The notes beneath the pieces are model-generated. The model saw nothing but the letters and a program-made list of their open reading frames with translations, was not told where the DNA came from and made no database searches. Positions 1 to 9,165 of a DNA stretch of 64,000 nucleotides are shown in pieces. This DNA is from Phaeobacter sp. B1627 (GTDB lineage Bacteria > Pseudomonadota > Alphaproteobacteria > Rhodobacterales > Rhodobacteraceae): the NCBI RefSeq assembly GCF_006265095.1, contig NZ_VCNK01000022.1, positions 1 through 64,000 on the forward strand, in the 5' to 3' direction. The position numbers were made by a program, and so were the translations under genes. Positions within the stretch are counted from its first letter, which is position 1. Each line of letters begins with the position of its first letter.

Positions 1-220
1 GTTTTCTGGGACCACTTCAGCCCTCACCACTGCGCAGACCCAAAAGAAACACACACACCAGACCAAAAAAGCCAGAGCTGGATGGCGGGAGGGCAATGTA
101 GCGGGTTCTCTTTAAATCAACCAAAAGCTTGACATAACTCCCTGGGACTTTTCGTGCGGCTTTACGGAAAGGAGCTGGTACATTTGCCCAGATCGAAGAG
201 TTTACTGAAGGAAATTTCCC

Positions 221-460
221 ATGAGCCCTTTCAAAAAGGCATTTGCCGTCACCCTCGCACTCACCCTATCAAATGGGCTGGCCGCATCACAGGCACTGTC
301 CCAGACCCAGCCTACCCCGGTCAACGGCACCATCACTGACGATCACGAGCAACTGGCCAATTGCGAAGCAGATCAGACCTGCGCGTTCGCCAGCGATCTG
401 ACCGGAGAGTCCGAGGACATGGCCTTTCCTACGGCGATAAACAGCCAGATTCCCGACTGA
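221..460 (+). CDS. Small secreted hypothetical protein (79 aa)
   Basis: A purine-rich ribosome site (AAGGA) lies about 8 nt before the ATG. The product starts with a basic stretch (MSPFKK) and a hydrophobic run to about residue 25, a plausible Sec signal peptide with cleavage near an Ala-rich site. The mature part is short, acidic, and has two Cys eight residues apart (NCEADQTC), which could form a disulfide in the periplasm. I do not recognise a family. The gene converges on the formate dehydrogenase operon and the two share a bidirectional terminator. The start and the signal peptide are inferred; no function can be assigned. Confidence 0.5.
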   Translation: MSPFKKAFAVTLALTLSNGLAASQALSQTQPTPVNGTITDDHEQLANCEADQTCAFASDLTGESEDMAFPTAINSQIPD

Positions 461-501
461 TAGGGGAGGCCTGCCAGCGGAAGGGGCGTTGAACCAAAAG
501 C

Positions 502-534
502 AAAGGGGGCAGATCGCGTTGATCTGCCCCCTTT
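502..534. terminator. Bidirectional rho-independent terminator
   Basis: A perfect 14-bp inverted repeat (AAAGGGGGCAGATC and its complement) with a 5-nt loop is flanked by T-rich sequence on both strands. It sits between two convergent genes, the small secreted protein and the formate dehydrogenase alpha gene, and probably ends both transcripts. Confidence 0.85.
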
Positions 535-568
535 GTTGGTCCCATTATCCGGGCTCCTGCGCGCGGCC

Positions 569-3343
569 CTATTCTGCGGCAAGCTGGGCAGTGGCCTTCT
601 CAACCCGAACCGCAGCAAACTTGAATTCAGGGATTTTGCCATAGGGGTCAATCGCCGGGTTGGTCAGGATGTTCGCGGCCGCCTCGACATAGGCGAAGGG
701 CACGAACACCATATCCTCGGCAACGGCCCGGTCGGCGCGCGCCATGATCTCGATTGATCCCCGGCGAGTGGAAAGACGCACCATGTCTCCCGGCTCCACG
801 CCCAGCGCCCGGAGGGTGCGCGGATGCAGCGAGCAGTTGGCCTCGGGTTCCACCGCATCAAGAACCAGCGACCGCCGGGTCATCGATCCGGTATGCCAAT
901 GTTCCAACTGGCGCCCCGTGGTCATGATCATCGGATATTCCGCATCAGGCGCTTCATCCGGCGGGATCACATTGGCGGGCGTGAATTTCGCCCTCCCCTC
1001 CGCACGCGGAAAGCCATCGCCGAAGACGATCGCCTGACCGGGATCCGTTTCATGCAACGAGGGATAGGTAATCGTTTCGGTCTCCAGCCGGTCCCAAGTG
1101 ATATTGTCCAGCGACCGCATATTCACTTTCATTTCGGCAAAGACTTCGGACACATCCGCATATTGCCATGGCAAGCCAATCCGCTGCGCGAGGGCCATGG
1201 TGATTTTCCAATCTTCACGTGCCTCCCCCGGAGGCGCGACTGCCGGGCGGACGCGCTGGACCTGGCGATTGGTATTGGAGACCGTGCCGTTCTTTTCATA
1301 TAATGTGGACGCGGGCAGGATCACATCGGCATAGTTCGCCGTCTCCGTCAGGAATATATCCTGAACCACCATCAGTTCGAGCTTTGCAAAGGCGTCGCGG
1401 GCATGATCCACATCGGGATCGGACATGGCGGGGTTTTCCCCCTGAATATACATGCCCCGGATATTGCCCGCATACACCTGATCGACGATCTCGGTCACGG
1501 TGAGGCCCTTTTCGTTTGAGAAATCCCCCCCGCCCCAGACATCCGAGAAGGACCGGCGGACATCATCCGAAGTCACAGTCTGGTAGTCGGGCAGGAACAT
1601 CGGGATCAAGCCTGCGTCCGATGCGCCCTGGACATTATTCTGCCCCCGCAAAGGATGCAGCCCCGCGCCTGATTTTCCGACATTTCCGGTCATCAGGGCG
1701 AGCGAAATCAAGCAGCGCGAATTGTCGGTCCCGTGGATATGCTGGCTGACCCCCATGCCCCAAAAGATCATTCCCGCCTTGGCACCGGCAAACAGACGTG
1801 CAACGCGGCGCAGTTGCTCTGGTTCGATCCCGCAGATGGCTGACATCTTTTCAGGCGAAAACTGGCGCAGATGCGCCTTCTCGGCCTCCCAGTTTTCGGT
1901 CCACCGGTGGATGTACTGGCTGTCGTAGAGCTCCTCCTCGACGATGACATTCATGATCGCATTGAGCATCGAAACATCTGCCCCGGGGCGGAACTGAAGC
2001 ATCTCATCCGCATAGCGACGCATTCCAACCCCTCGGGGGTCCATCACGATCAGCTTGCCGCCCCGTTTGGTGAACTGCTTGAAATAGGTCGCAGCCACCG
2101 GATGGTTTTCGATCGGATTGGCGCCGATGATAATCGCCACATCCGCGTTTTCAATTTCGTTGAACGTAGCAGTGACAGCCCCAGACCCGACGTTTTCAAT
2201 CAGCGCAGCCACTGACGAGGCATGGCAGAGGCGCGTGCAGTGATCGACATTATTATGTTTGAACCCTTGGCGGATGAACTTCTGAAAAAGATAGGCTTCT
2301 TCATTGGTGCATTTCGCCGAGCCAAATCCCGCCACCGCTTTGGGGTCTTCGGCGCGCAGTCGGAGCAGCCCCTGGGCCGCAACCTCCAGTGCCTCGTCCC
2401 AGGTGGCCTCCCGGAAGTGGGTCATCAGATCACCGGGATCAACGTTCATGCCCTTGGCGGGGGCGTCCTCGCGCCGGATCAGCGGTTTGGTCAAACGATG
2501 CGGGTGGTGGATATAGTCAAAGCCAAACCGCCCCTTTACGCAAAGGCGGCCCTCGTTGGCGGGGCCATTGATCCCCTCGACATATTTGACCTTGCCGTCC
2601 TTGACCTTGAGCGACACCTTGCAGCCCACGCCGCAAAAGGGGCACACGCTTTCTGTTTCGGAATCTATATCGCCCCGATCACCGACCTGGTTTTCATCGA
2701 CGACGGAGGCCGGCATCAGCGCCCCGGTCGGACAGGCCTGCACGCATTCACCGCAAGCCACACAGGAAGACGCCCCCATCGGATCGGCGATATCGAATGT
2801 CGGATAGGCATCATGCCCCCTGCCCGCCATGCCGATCACATCGTTCACCTGGACCTCGCGACAGGCCCGCACACAGAGTCCACACGAAATACAGGCATCC
2901 AGATTCACACTCATCGCCACATGGCTGTCGTCCAGAAGTGGGATCCGGCCCTCTTCCAGCTTCGGGAACCGCGACTCTGAGACCCCGTTCACCTCTGCCA
3001 TGTCCCAAAGGTGGGAGGATCTGTCATGCGCCAGTTCCGGTTCCGGCTGGTCAGCGACCAACAGTTCCATCACCATTTTGCGGGCGCCCGTTGCCCGTGC
3101 GTTATTGGTGACGACCACCATGCCCTCGGAAGGTTCCCGAATACAGGAGGCCGCCAGCGTGCGTTCGCCTTCGATCTCGACCATGCAGGCGCGGCAGTTT
3201 CCATCAGGCCGGTATCCCGGTTGCGGTTTGTGACACAGATGCGGAATTTTGAGCCCGCGACCATTGGCAACTTCCCAGATGGTCATGCCGGCATCCGCAC
3301 GCACTTGCTCGCCGTCGAGCGTGAAGGTGATTTGCTTCGACAT
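569..3343 (-). CDS. fdsA: NAD-dependent formate dehydrogenase, alpha (catalytic) subunit
   Basis: This 924-aa molybdopterin oxidoreductase oxidises formate to CO2 in the cytoplasm and passes electrons to the NAD-reducing subunit encoded just upstream. The N-terminus is a NuoG-like [2Fe-2S] ferredoxin domain (Cys37, 50, 53, 67). It is followed by two four-Cys ferredoxin-type motifs (CISCGLC, CVACGEC, about residues 155-210), then CPFCGVGC, where the molybdopterin domain starts. The metal-binding Cys sits in RLCHASS near residue 375, where some homologues have selenocysteine, so this is the Cys form. The C-terminus is a molydopterin dinucleotide-binding domain. The ribosome site GAGGAGG lies inside the last codons of the upstream gene with only 3 nt between genes, so translation is probably coupled. 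fdsC and fdsD are not next to it. Mo versus W cannot be told from sequence. Confidence 0.95.
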   Translation of the reverse strand: MSKQITFTLDGEQVRADAGMTIWEVANGRGLKIPHLCHKPQPGYRPDGNCRACMVEIEGERTLAASCIREPSEGMVVVTNNARATGARKMVMELLVADQPEPELAHDRSSHLWDMAEVNGVSESRFPKLEEGRIPLLDDSHVAMSVNLDACISCGLCVRACREVQVNDVIGMAGRGHDAYPTFDIADPMGASSCVACGECVQACPTGALMPASVVDENQVGDRGDIDSETESVCPFCGVGCKVSLKVKDGKVKYVEGINGPANEGRLCVKGRFGFDYIHHPHRLTKPLIRREDAPAKGMNVDPGDLMTHFREATWDEALEVAAQGLLRLRAEDPKAVAGFGSAKCTNEEAYLFQKFIRQGFKHNNVDHCTRLCHASSVAALIENVGSGAVTATFNEIENADVAIIIGANPIENHPVAATYFKQFTKRGGKLIVMDPRGVGMRRYADEMLQFRPGADVSMLNAIMNVIVEEELYDSQYIHRWTENWEAEKAHLRQFSPEKMSAICGIEPEQLRRVARLFAGAKAGMIFWGMGVSQHIHGTDNSRCLISLALMTGNVGKSGAGLHPLRGQNNVQGASDAGLIPMFLPDYQTVTSDDVRRSFSDVWGGGDFSNEKGLTVTEIVDQVYAGNIRGMYIQGENPAMSDPDVDHARDAFAKLELMVVQDIFLTETANYADVILPASTLYEKNGTVSNTNRQVQRVRPAVAPPGEAREDWKITMALAQRIGLPWQYADVSEVFAEMKVNMRSLDNITWDRLETETITYPSLHETDPGQAIVFGDGFPRAEGRAKFTPANVIPPDEAPDAEYPMIMTTGRQLEHWHTGSMTRRSLVLDAVEPEANCSLHPRTLRALGVEPGDMVRLSTRRGSIEIMARADRAVAEDMVFVPFAYVEAAANILTNPAIDPYGKIPEFKFAAVRVEKATAQLAAE

Positions 3344-3346
3344 AAC

Positions 3347-5035
3347 TTATACCTCCTCGGGGAAATGCTTCATGGTGAGACGGATAGGATTCGGCGCCGC
3401 CTGACCGAGCCCACAAATCGACGTATCCACCATGGCTTGTGACAGCTCTTCCAGCAGCGGCTGATCCCATTTGTCCGCCTGCATCAATTTCACCGCCTTT
3501 TCGCATCCGACACGGCAGGGGGTGCACTGGCCACAGCTTTCATCCTCGAAGAAGCGAAGCATGTTGAGCGCCGCATCCCTGGCACTGTCCTGATCGGACA
3601 GGACCACCACCGCCGCGGACCCGATAAACGATCCATGCGGTTGCAATGTGTCAAAGTCCAACGGGATGTCGTTCATATGGGCGGGCAGCAGCCCCGACGA
3701 TGGCCCACCGGGCTGATAGGCCTTGAAAGCGTGACCGTCGAGCATACCTCCAGCCGCCTCGATCACATCCGTGATGGTGGACCCTGCAGGCAAAAGATGC
3801 ACGCCCGGTGAGTTCACACGCCCGGACACGGAATATGAGCGAAGCCCCGTGCGACCATTCTTTTCGACCGTGTTCAGACATTCCGGCCCTTCGCGATTGA
3901 TCTTGCAGATCCAGTACAGGGTTTCGACGTTGTGGACGAGGGTCGGGCGACCAAAGATGCCCACCTGCGCCACGAAGGGCGGGCGATGCCGCGGCTCGCC
4001 CCGCTTGCCTTCGATCGACTCGATCATCGCGCTCTCTTCGCCGCAGATATAGGCGCCGGCCCCGCGGCGCAGATCGATGTATCCCGGCTCAACCACCCCA
4101 GCCTCCTCAAGCGCCCGGATCTCTCTTGCGAGGATTTCCAGCACGGCAGGATACTCATCGCGCATATAGATAAACGCCTTTTCGGCCTCCACCGCCCATG
4201 CAGAGATCAGCATTCCCTCCAGAAAAACATGCGGAACGCGCTCCAGATAGTAGCGGTCCTTGAATGTCCCCGGCTCTCCCTCGTCGCCGTTGACCGCAAG
4301 GTAGCGCGGACCCGCGTTCATCCGCACAAAGCCCCACTTCTTGCCCGTCGGGAAACCTGCACCGCCCAGACCACGCAGCCCGGCGGAGAGCACATTTTCC
4401 TGCACCGCCTCCCAGTCACCGTCGCGCCGCAGATCCGCCAGAACCTCGTAGCCACCGGCAATCGCATACTCACTATAAGTCTGATAGGGCGGCAGATGAA
4501 CGTGGGTGTCCCCGTTCGCAACCGCCGCCTCGACCTTTGCCAGAGTTGCGTGATCAATGTGGTTGTGACCGATTTCCAGCACGGGCGCAGTATCACAGCG
4601 CCCCATGCATGGTGCCCGCAGAACCCGGACATGATCCGGATCCATCCCCTCTTCGAGCGCCCGTTTAAGCTGTTCTGCGCCGGCGAGTTCGCAGGACAAG
4701 GAGTCGCAGACACGAATAGTCAGTGCAGGCGGCGGGGTTTCGCCCTCTTTGACCACATCGAAATGGGCATAGAAACTGGCAACTTCGTAGATTTCCGCCT
4801 GGCCCGTCCGCATTTCCTCAGCCAGCGCCCGGATATGGGCGGCCGAGATATGACCAAACCTATCCTGCACCAGATGCAGGAATTCTATCAACAGATCGCG
4901 GTTTCTCGGACGCTCGCCAAGGAGTTCAAGAATATCAGACTGCGCCTGATCATCGAGCTGACGCCCCTTGGGGGTTTTGCGTCCTTTTCCGCGTCCGGAT
5001 TTCCAGACGCCTTTCGTATTGTCCAGAGGTGCCAT
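3347..5035 (-). CDS. fdsB: NAD-dependent formate dehydrogenase, beta subunit (FdsG-FdsB fusion)
   Basis: The 562-aa diaphorase subunit transfers electrons from the alpha subunit to NAD+. Residues 1 to about 165 resemble NuoE/FdsG, with thioredoxin-like [2Fe-2S] cysteines (CDSLSC and CMGRCD). The rest resembles NuoF/FdsB: the NADH site in GLGGAGFPTGKKW, the FMN motif GDEGEPGTFKD, and the [4Fe-4S] ligands in CGQCTPCRVGC. The fusion matches the two-subunit Fdh1 type known from Methylobacterium rather than the multi-subunit FdsGBA type. The ATG at 5035 is chosen because GGGAGAG lies just before it and family-like sequence starts there; a longer reading from 5080 is possible. The LysR gene lies 96 bp upstream on the same strand. 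Confidence 0.93.
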   Translation of the reverse strand: MAPLDNTKGVWKSGRGKGRKTPKGRQLDDQAQSDILELLGERPRNRDLLIEFLHLVQDRFGHISAAHIRALAEEMRTGQAEIYEVASFYAHFDVVKEGETPPPALTIRVCDSLSCELAGAEQLKRALEEGMDPDHVRVLRAPCMGRCDTAPVLEIGHNHIDHATLAKVEAAVANGDTHVHLPPYQTYSEYAIAGGYEVLADLRRDGDWEAVQENVLSAGLRGLGGAGFPTGKKWGFVRMNAGPRYLAVNGDEGEPGTFKDRYYLERVPHVFLEGMLISAWAVEAEKAFIYMRDEYPAVLEILAREIRALEEAGVVEPGYIDLRRGAGAYICGEESAMIESIEGKRGEPRHRPPFVAQVGIFGRPTLVHNVETLYWICKINREGPECLNTVEKNGRTGLRSYSVSGRVNSPGVHLLPAGSTITDVIEAAGGMLDGHAFKAYQPGGPSSGLLPAHMNDIPLDFDTLQPHGSFIGSAAVVVLSDQDSARDAALNMLRFFEDESCGQCTPCRVGCEKAVKLMQADKWDQPLLEELSQAMVDTSICGLGQAAPNPIRLTMKHFPEEV

Positions 5036-5131
5036 GGGTCTCTCCCAGATCAGGTGCCTTTGCACCGGAGTCCCACCCACACCCCCTTCCGGTCAAATAT
5101 CTATACCCGAAGCCGCAATAAGAAATGCTTA

Positions 5132-6016
5132 TCACGCGCTCGTCGCAATGACCTCCTTCAGGGCACAGATCGTCGTCAGTTCGGTCTGCCGATCCACAGA
5201 GGCGAGACAGATTGGCCGCGTCTGCTCCGGCTCAGTCAGGCGAACGGCCCGGGTGCCGTCAAGCGGGCCTAACGCCTCAACCAATGCAAGCGGCAAGATG
5301 GCAGCCACCGAACCCGCCCGTGCCATGACGATGGAGGCCATGAAACCGGTGGACTCCGACATGATTTCCGGTTTCAGGTCCAGATCAGCAAAGATCCGGT
5401 CAAGGATGCGCCTGTTCTGCATTTGTGGCTCCAGCAGACTGAGCGGTAGAGCGGCGGCCTCCTGCCACGAGATGGCCTCACCATAGCCCGCAAGCATCGG
5501 CTCACTGGCCAACAGGACATATATTTCATCATAAAGCGGCAACAGATTGATGTGATCGCGCCCGACGCTGTCGCTGTAGGTGACGCCCGCATCTATCGTG
5601 CCGTCGTACAGGCGCTGCTGGATGCTGAGGGAGGTTGTCACTTCGAGACGCGCCAGAACACGGGGGTGCGCCTGGTGCAGTCGGTTGATCAGCTGCGCGG
5701 CATAGGATGTCGCCGTCGGCACCACACCCAGAACGAGCGTCCCCGTGACTTCGCCCCGCGCCGCCGCAATTTCCTGATCCAGAGCTTTGGCATCATCCAG
5801 AATACTGCGGGCGCGATCGACAATCATCTGCCCTTCTCCGGTCAGACCCTGAAACCGATTGCCGCGACGTACGATCGGCACCCCCAGCTTATCCTCCAGG
5901 CTGCGAATCCGCATGGAGAAGGCTGGCTGCGACATGTTTGACGCCTCCGCCGCCTTGGCAAAGTGACGATGTCGTGCGAGCGCCGTCAGCAATTGCATAT
6001 CCTTGAGCTCAATCAT
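5132..6016 (-). CDS. LysR-family transcriptional regulator of the formate dehydrogenase operon
   Basis: A 294-aa LysR protein. The N-terminal winged helix-turn-helix (FAKAAEASNMSQPAFSMRIRSLEDKLG, here split by position: FAKAAEA then SQPAFSMRI, about residues 17-45) is followed by a periplasmic-binding-like effector domain from about residue 90. The start at 6016 gives the usual LysR N-terminus and has GAGGGGG upstream; a reading from 6121 would add 35 unlikely residues. It is on the same strand and directly upstream of the formate dehydrogenase genes, so it probably controls them, perhaps as part of one transcript. The effector is unknown; formate is an inference from position only. Confidence 0.88.
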   Translation of the reverse strand: MIELKDMQLLTALARHRHFAKAAEASNMSQPAFSMRIRSLEDKLGVPIVRRGNRFQGLTGEGQMIVDRARSILDDAKALDQEIAAARGEVTGTLVLGVVPTATSYAAQLINRLHQAHPRVLARLEVTTSLSIQQRLYDGTIDAGVTYSDSVGRDHINLLPLYDEIYVLLASEPMLAGYGEAISWQEAAALPLSLLEPQMQNRRILDRIFADLDLKPEIMSESTGFMASIVMARAGSVAAILPLALVEALGPLDGTRAVRLTEPEQTRPICLASVDRQTELTTICALKEVIATSA

Positions 6017-6392
6017 TGCGCGCCCCCTCGTTCCCCGTGTGGCAGAAACCAGAACCTGCTCCGCTACGCGGTTCAGACAACGACCCGCACAGATGGCCCG
6101 CCGAGAAACCTGCCAGGCCAAAGGTCATTCCACTTATACTTTTCAAAATTGGCCGCCTCAATTGGCCCCTCCCTGTATTCTTCCCAAGATGGGGCGCGCA
6201 ACCTTATGGCATAAATGCCTTTATTGGATCGCATGCCACATATCCTCCGGTGAATAATGCCACGTGCAGCATGTTAATCTTCCTGAGGCAGGCGCGCATC
6301 CTAAATGGGTGGATTAATTGACTAGTAAACTCTGTGCGGTACGCCTGCTTCAGTGATACCCACCGGTGCCTCGGGCATGAAGGAGTTAAATC
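6017..6392. other. Intergenic region between divergent LysR and sensor genes
   Basis: About 376 bp without a supported gene. It must hold the promoters for the leftward LysR gene and the rightward secreted sensor gene. A short dyad GGCAT-AA-ATGCC is seen at 6208-6219, too short to assign to a regulator. No RNA gene was recognised. Confidence 0.5.
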
Positions 6393-6959
6393 GTGCGTTT
6401 TGTCATTTCTGTATCTGCAATGCTGCTTGGATCGTGTGCCTTTGCAGATGAATTCACCCCCACCCTTCAAGCCTATCTGGACAGTGAAATCAGCGGGTGG
6501 GCCAACTCACCGGAGATTGTCGCTGCAATCACAGCACAGAATGCGGCTCATGCGGGCCTGACGCAGTCCCAGATCGACGAGATGGACAAAAATTGGCGCT
6601 CCCAAATCGGAGACCCGGCCAGCCCCGTTATCTCTCCCGTGCTGAACAATCCCGTCTCAGACACCCTCCGGTCTCGCATTGACGCCTCAATGGGCGCAAT
6701 GACAGAGATTTTCGTGATGGACGCTCATGGCCTGAATGTTGCCGCATCTGATGTTACCTCGGATATGTGGCAGGGCGATGAGGCCAAGTTTCAGGACACA
6801 TTTGGCAAAGGCGCAGGTAGCGTCCATATCAGCCCGGTTGAACTCGACGAGTCCACTCAACGCTATCAGGGCCAGGTGTCCATGACGATCGTGGACCCTG
6901 ATTCCGGCGCCCCTATCGGAGCAATTACCGTAGGTCTCGACGCCGAGAGCCTTCTGTAA
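6393..6959 (+). CDS. Secreted Cache-like sensor domain protein
   Basis: A 188-aa protein with a clear signal peptide ending near Ala18 (SCAFADE). The rest resembles a free-standing single Cache (PDC) ligand-binding domain. The typical pattern is seen near residues 105-185: a strand with FVMDAHGLNVAAS, a Trp/Gly-rich turn, then QVSMTIVD and PIGAITVGLD. No transmembrane segment follows the signal peptide, so the protein is probably free in the periplasm. It lies 24 bp upstream of a chemoreceptor on the same strand. I infer that it may present a ligand to that receptor or sense the same compound. The Cache assignment rests on pattern, not on a search. Confidence 0.6.
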   Translation: MRFVISVSAMLLGSCAFADEFTPTLQAYLDSEISGWANSPEIVAAITAQNAAHAGLTQSQIDEMDKNWRSQIGDPASPVISPVLNNPVSDTLRSRIDASMGAMTEIFVMDAHGLNVAASDVTSDMWQGDEAKFQDTFGKGAGSVHISPVELDESTQRYQGQVSMTIVDPDSGAPIGAITVGLDAESLL

Positions 6960-6983
6960 ATTCGATCACATTCAGGCATAGAT

Positions 6984-8870
6984 ATGGGGACTTCCATGGT
7001 AGCCACGGAAAAAAATTCGCCAAAAATACGGGGGGCTTCAGTCTTTGCCAAGATTGGGCTTCTCATCGCGGCAGCGACGCTGGTCACGGCAACCTTCATA
7101 ACTGTCGCCAACAAGATAATCATCGATAAAGCAGTGCAAGAGGGCGTGTATGCCCTCGGTGCAAACATGACGCAATCCATTGCGTCCCGCAGCGCCGGTG
7201 CGATCCGTTTTGGTGACGCCGAGAAACTCGGGAGCACCCTACAGTCCGCTATGGAGGCCTCTGAAGGCCGGGCACATCACGGGGTTATCGTCAATCTGGA
7301 CGGCGAGGTCATTGCCTCGTTTGGAGATGCGCCTGAAGAGGAGTTCGCGGATCTAGCAACTATTGCCTATACTTCTGCGCAAACCGGGGTGCCAGAAACC
7401 ACCGGGGACGGCAGCTATGCTGCCGCACCGGCCATCTCCACCAAAGGGACTGTCGTCGGCGCCGTGGCGATCCATTGGTCCAGTAAAGCCGCCAAAGCTG
7501 CGGTTTTCCAAGATCAACTTCTGGCCTACGGAATTGCTTCGTTCCTCTTTTTGGTGATGTGCCTATTGTCGGCAGTTGTGCTGCGCAGGGTCATCAGCCT
7601 TCCGCTGAAGAACCTCGGCAAGAGCATCGATGTCATCGCGGAGGGAGATTACACTCAGCCAGGAGAATACCTGGCCCGAGCAGATGAAATCGGGCGGATC
7701 TCCCGAAATGTTGAGAATCTGAAGCAGCAATTGGCTGAGGCGCGCGACCTGGAAGAAACACGAAAGCAACAGCAAGAAGTCCAGAAACAGGTCGTGGATG
7801 CTCTGAACCATGCCCTCAAGCAAATGTCAGACGGCGATTTGACACATGCGATCAGTGAGCCCTTCACGGAAGAGTACGAAACCCTGCGCCGTCACTTTAA
7901 CTCCACCCGTGCCACGATGGTAAGCATCATCGACTCTGTCATCGAAAGCTCGGAGCGAATCCGCTCCAGCGCCGAGCAGATTAGTGTCTCGTCCAGTGAC
8001 CTGTCACAGCGCACCGAAAGCCAGGCCGCAACCCTAGAAGAGACCGCGGCCGCGATGGAAGAGCTGAACAGTAGCGTCCGCTCGGCTGCCGATGGGGCGC
8101 GCCATGTTGAAAGTATCATGAATGACGCTCGCTCCACCGCGGTAGAAAGCGGCAGAGTGGTCTCTGATGCCGTGGATGCGATGTCGAAAATCGAAGCATC
8201 ATCCAGCAAAATCTCCCAAATCCTCACCGTGATCGACGACATCGCCTTTCAAACGAATTTGCTGGCCCTGAACGCGGGCGTAGAAGCAGCCCGCGCGGGG
8301 GAAGCCGGTCGCGGGTTCGCCGTCGTCGCCTCTGAGGTTCGCGCCCTTGCGCAAAGATCCTCCGATGCCGCCCAAGAGATCAAGCATCTGATCGTCGAAA
8401 GTACTGATCAGGTTGGCTCGGGTGTGCGGCTGGTCGGGCGGACTGGCGAAGAACTTGAGAAAATCATTGGGCGGGTCGGGACCATTTCCAGCCACGTCAG
8501 CGATATCGCCACAGGAGCAGAAGAGCAGTCGACCACCCTGAACGAAATCAACACCGGCGTATCTCAACTGGATCAGGTCACTCAGCACAATGCCGCTATG
8601 GTCGAAGAAACGACAGCGGCAAGTCAGGTGCTTCGCAATGATGCGGCCCAGCTTGCCCGCGTCGTCGCGGTGTTCAAGACGGACGGAACCGAACGTCGAC
8701 TCGACGCGCTCGATCAAGAGAGCGCCCCGGAAACGGTCGCACCGGAACCAACCGCATTGGCTGAACCCCATGAGCATGAGGCAGACCTGGAGCAACAATG
8801 GGCCGAACCAGAGCCGACGGAACCACAGCCACAGGTTCTGAAGCAAGCCGCAGGCTGGGATGATTTCTGA
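6984..8870 (+). CDS. Methyl-accepting chemotaxis protein
   Basis: A 628-aa membrane chemoreceptor. One transmembrane helix lies at about residues 22-43, then a periplasmic domain of about 140 residues, a second helix near 180-203 and a HAMP domain (ISLPLKNLGKSIDVIAEGDY). The cytoplasmic signalling hairpin has the conserved tip FQTNLLALNAGVEAARAGE. The last five residues, GWDDF, fit the xWxxF tether that binds CheR/CheB in some receptors, joined by an acidic, Pro/Glu-rich linker. It therefore probably takes part in methylation-dependent adaptation and can recruit the enzymes itself. The secreted Cache-like gene just upstream is the likely partner. The ligand is unknown. Confidence 0.95.
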   Translation: MGTSMVATEKNSPKIRGASVFAKIGLLIAAATLVTATFITVANKIIIDKAVQEGVYALGANMTQSIASRSAGAIRFGDAEKLGSTLQSAMEASEGRAHHGVIVNLDGEVIASFGDAPEEEFADLATIAYTSAQTGVPETTGDGSYAAAPAISTKGTVVGAVAIHWSSKAAKAAVFQDQLLAYGIASFLFLVMCLLSAVVLRRVISLPLKNLGKSIDVIAEGDYTQPGEYLARADEIGRISRNVENLKQQLAEARDLEETRKQQQEVQKQVVDALNHALKQMSDGDLTHAISEPFTEEYETLRRHFNSTRATMVSIIDSVIESSERIRSSAEQISVSSSDLSQRTESQAATLEETAAAMEELNSSVRSAADGARHVESIMNDARSTAVESGRVVSDAVDAMSKIEASSSKISQILTVIDDIAFQTNLLALNAGVEAARAGEAGRGFAVVASEVRALAQRSSDAAQEIKHLIVESTDQVGSGVRLVGRTGEELEKIIGRVGTISSHVSDIATGAEEQSTTLNEINTGVSQLDQVTQHNAAMVEETTAASQVLRNDAAQLARVVAVFKTDGTERRLDALDQESAPETVAPEPTALAEPHEHEADLEQQWAEPEPTEPQPQVLKQAAGWDDF

Positions 8871-8891
8871 AAACGGCCCTTATGCTGCGCG

Positions 8892-8930
8892 AAAAGAGGC
8901 GTCGGTGAAACTCCACCGCGCCTCTTTTTC
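8892..8930 (+). terminator. Rho-independent terminator after the chemoreceptor gene
   Basis: An inverted repeat (AAAAGAGGCG ... CGCCTCTTTT) with an inner CGGTG/CACCG stem, followed by T-rich sequence, lies 21 bp after the stop codon. Confidence 0.85.
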
Positions 8931-8963
8931 GTCTCTTGGCTCAAACCGCCATATGCCTGCAAT

Positions 8964-9000
8964 CATGCGCGTTGGGAGTCTGAACTCATGCGCGTTGGGA
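8964..9000. repeat. Two direct copies of a 14-bp sequence
   Basis: CATGCGCGTTGGGA occurs at 8964-8977 and again at 8987-9000 (23-bp period). It lies in the 295-bp non-coding gap between the chemoreceptor terminator and uxaC. Nothing else was recognised in this gap. Confidence 0.7.
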
Positions 9001-9165
9001 ACCTGGACTTCAGAAGAAACCCAACCCCATTCGGGTTTGAATGACTTGGGTCAGGATGGCTTCTCCCTCAGTGGGAGCAGCACCTGACGACCACCGCATG
9101 AATACCCAGTTACACTGCGCCATACCGCTCTTTTCCGGAACGGCTGACGCGCCTGGCGCCCCACA

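Noticed and set aside
3932-5272. Long open plus-strand reading (446 codons) opposite the formate dehydrogenase beta gene
   Set aside because: It is antisense to a strongly conserved flavoprotein with clear motifs, and its own translation has no recognisable domain. It is a GC-rich shadow.
6208-6219. Dyad GGCAT-AA-ATGCC as a LysR operator
   Set aside because: Only 5-bp arms, and the LysR T-N11-A pattern is too loose to assign here.
8860-9087. Short plus-strand reading after the chemoreceptor gene
   Set aside because: It runs through the terminator and the direct repeat and has no ribosome site.
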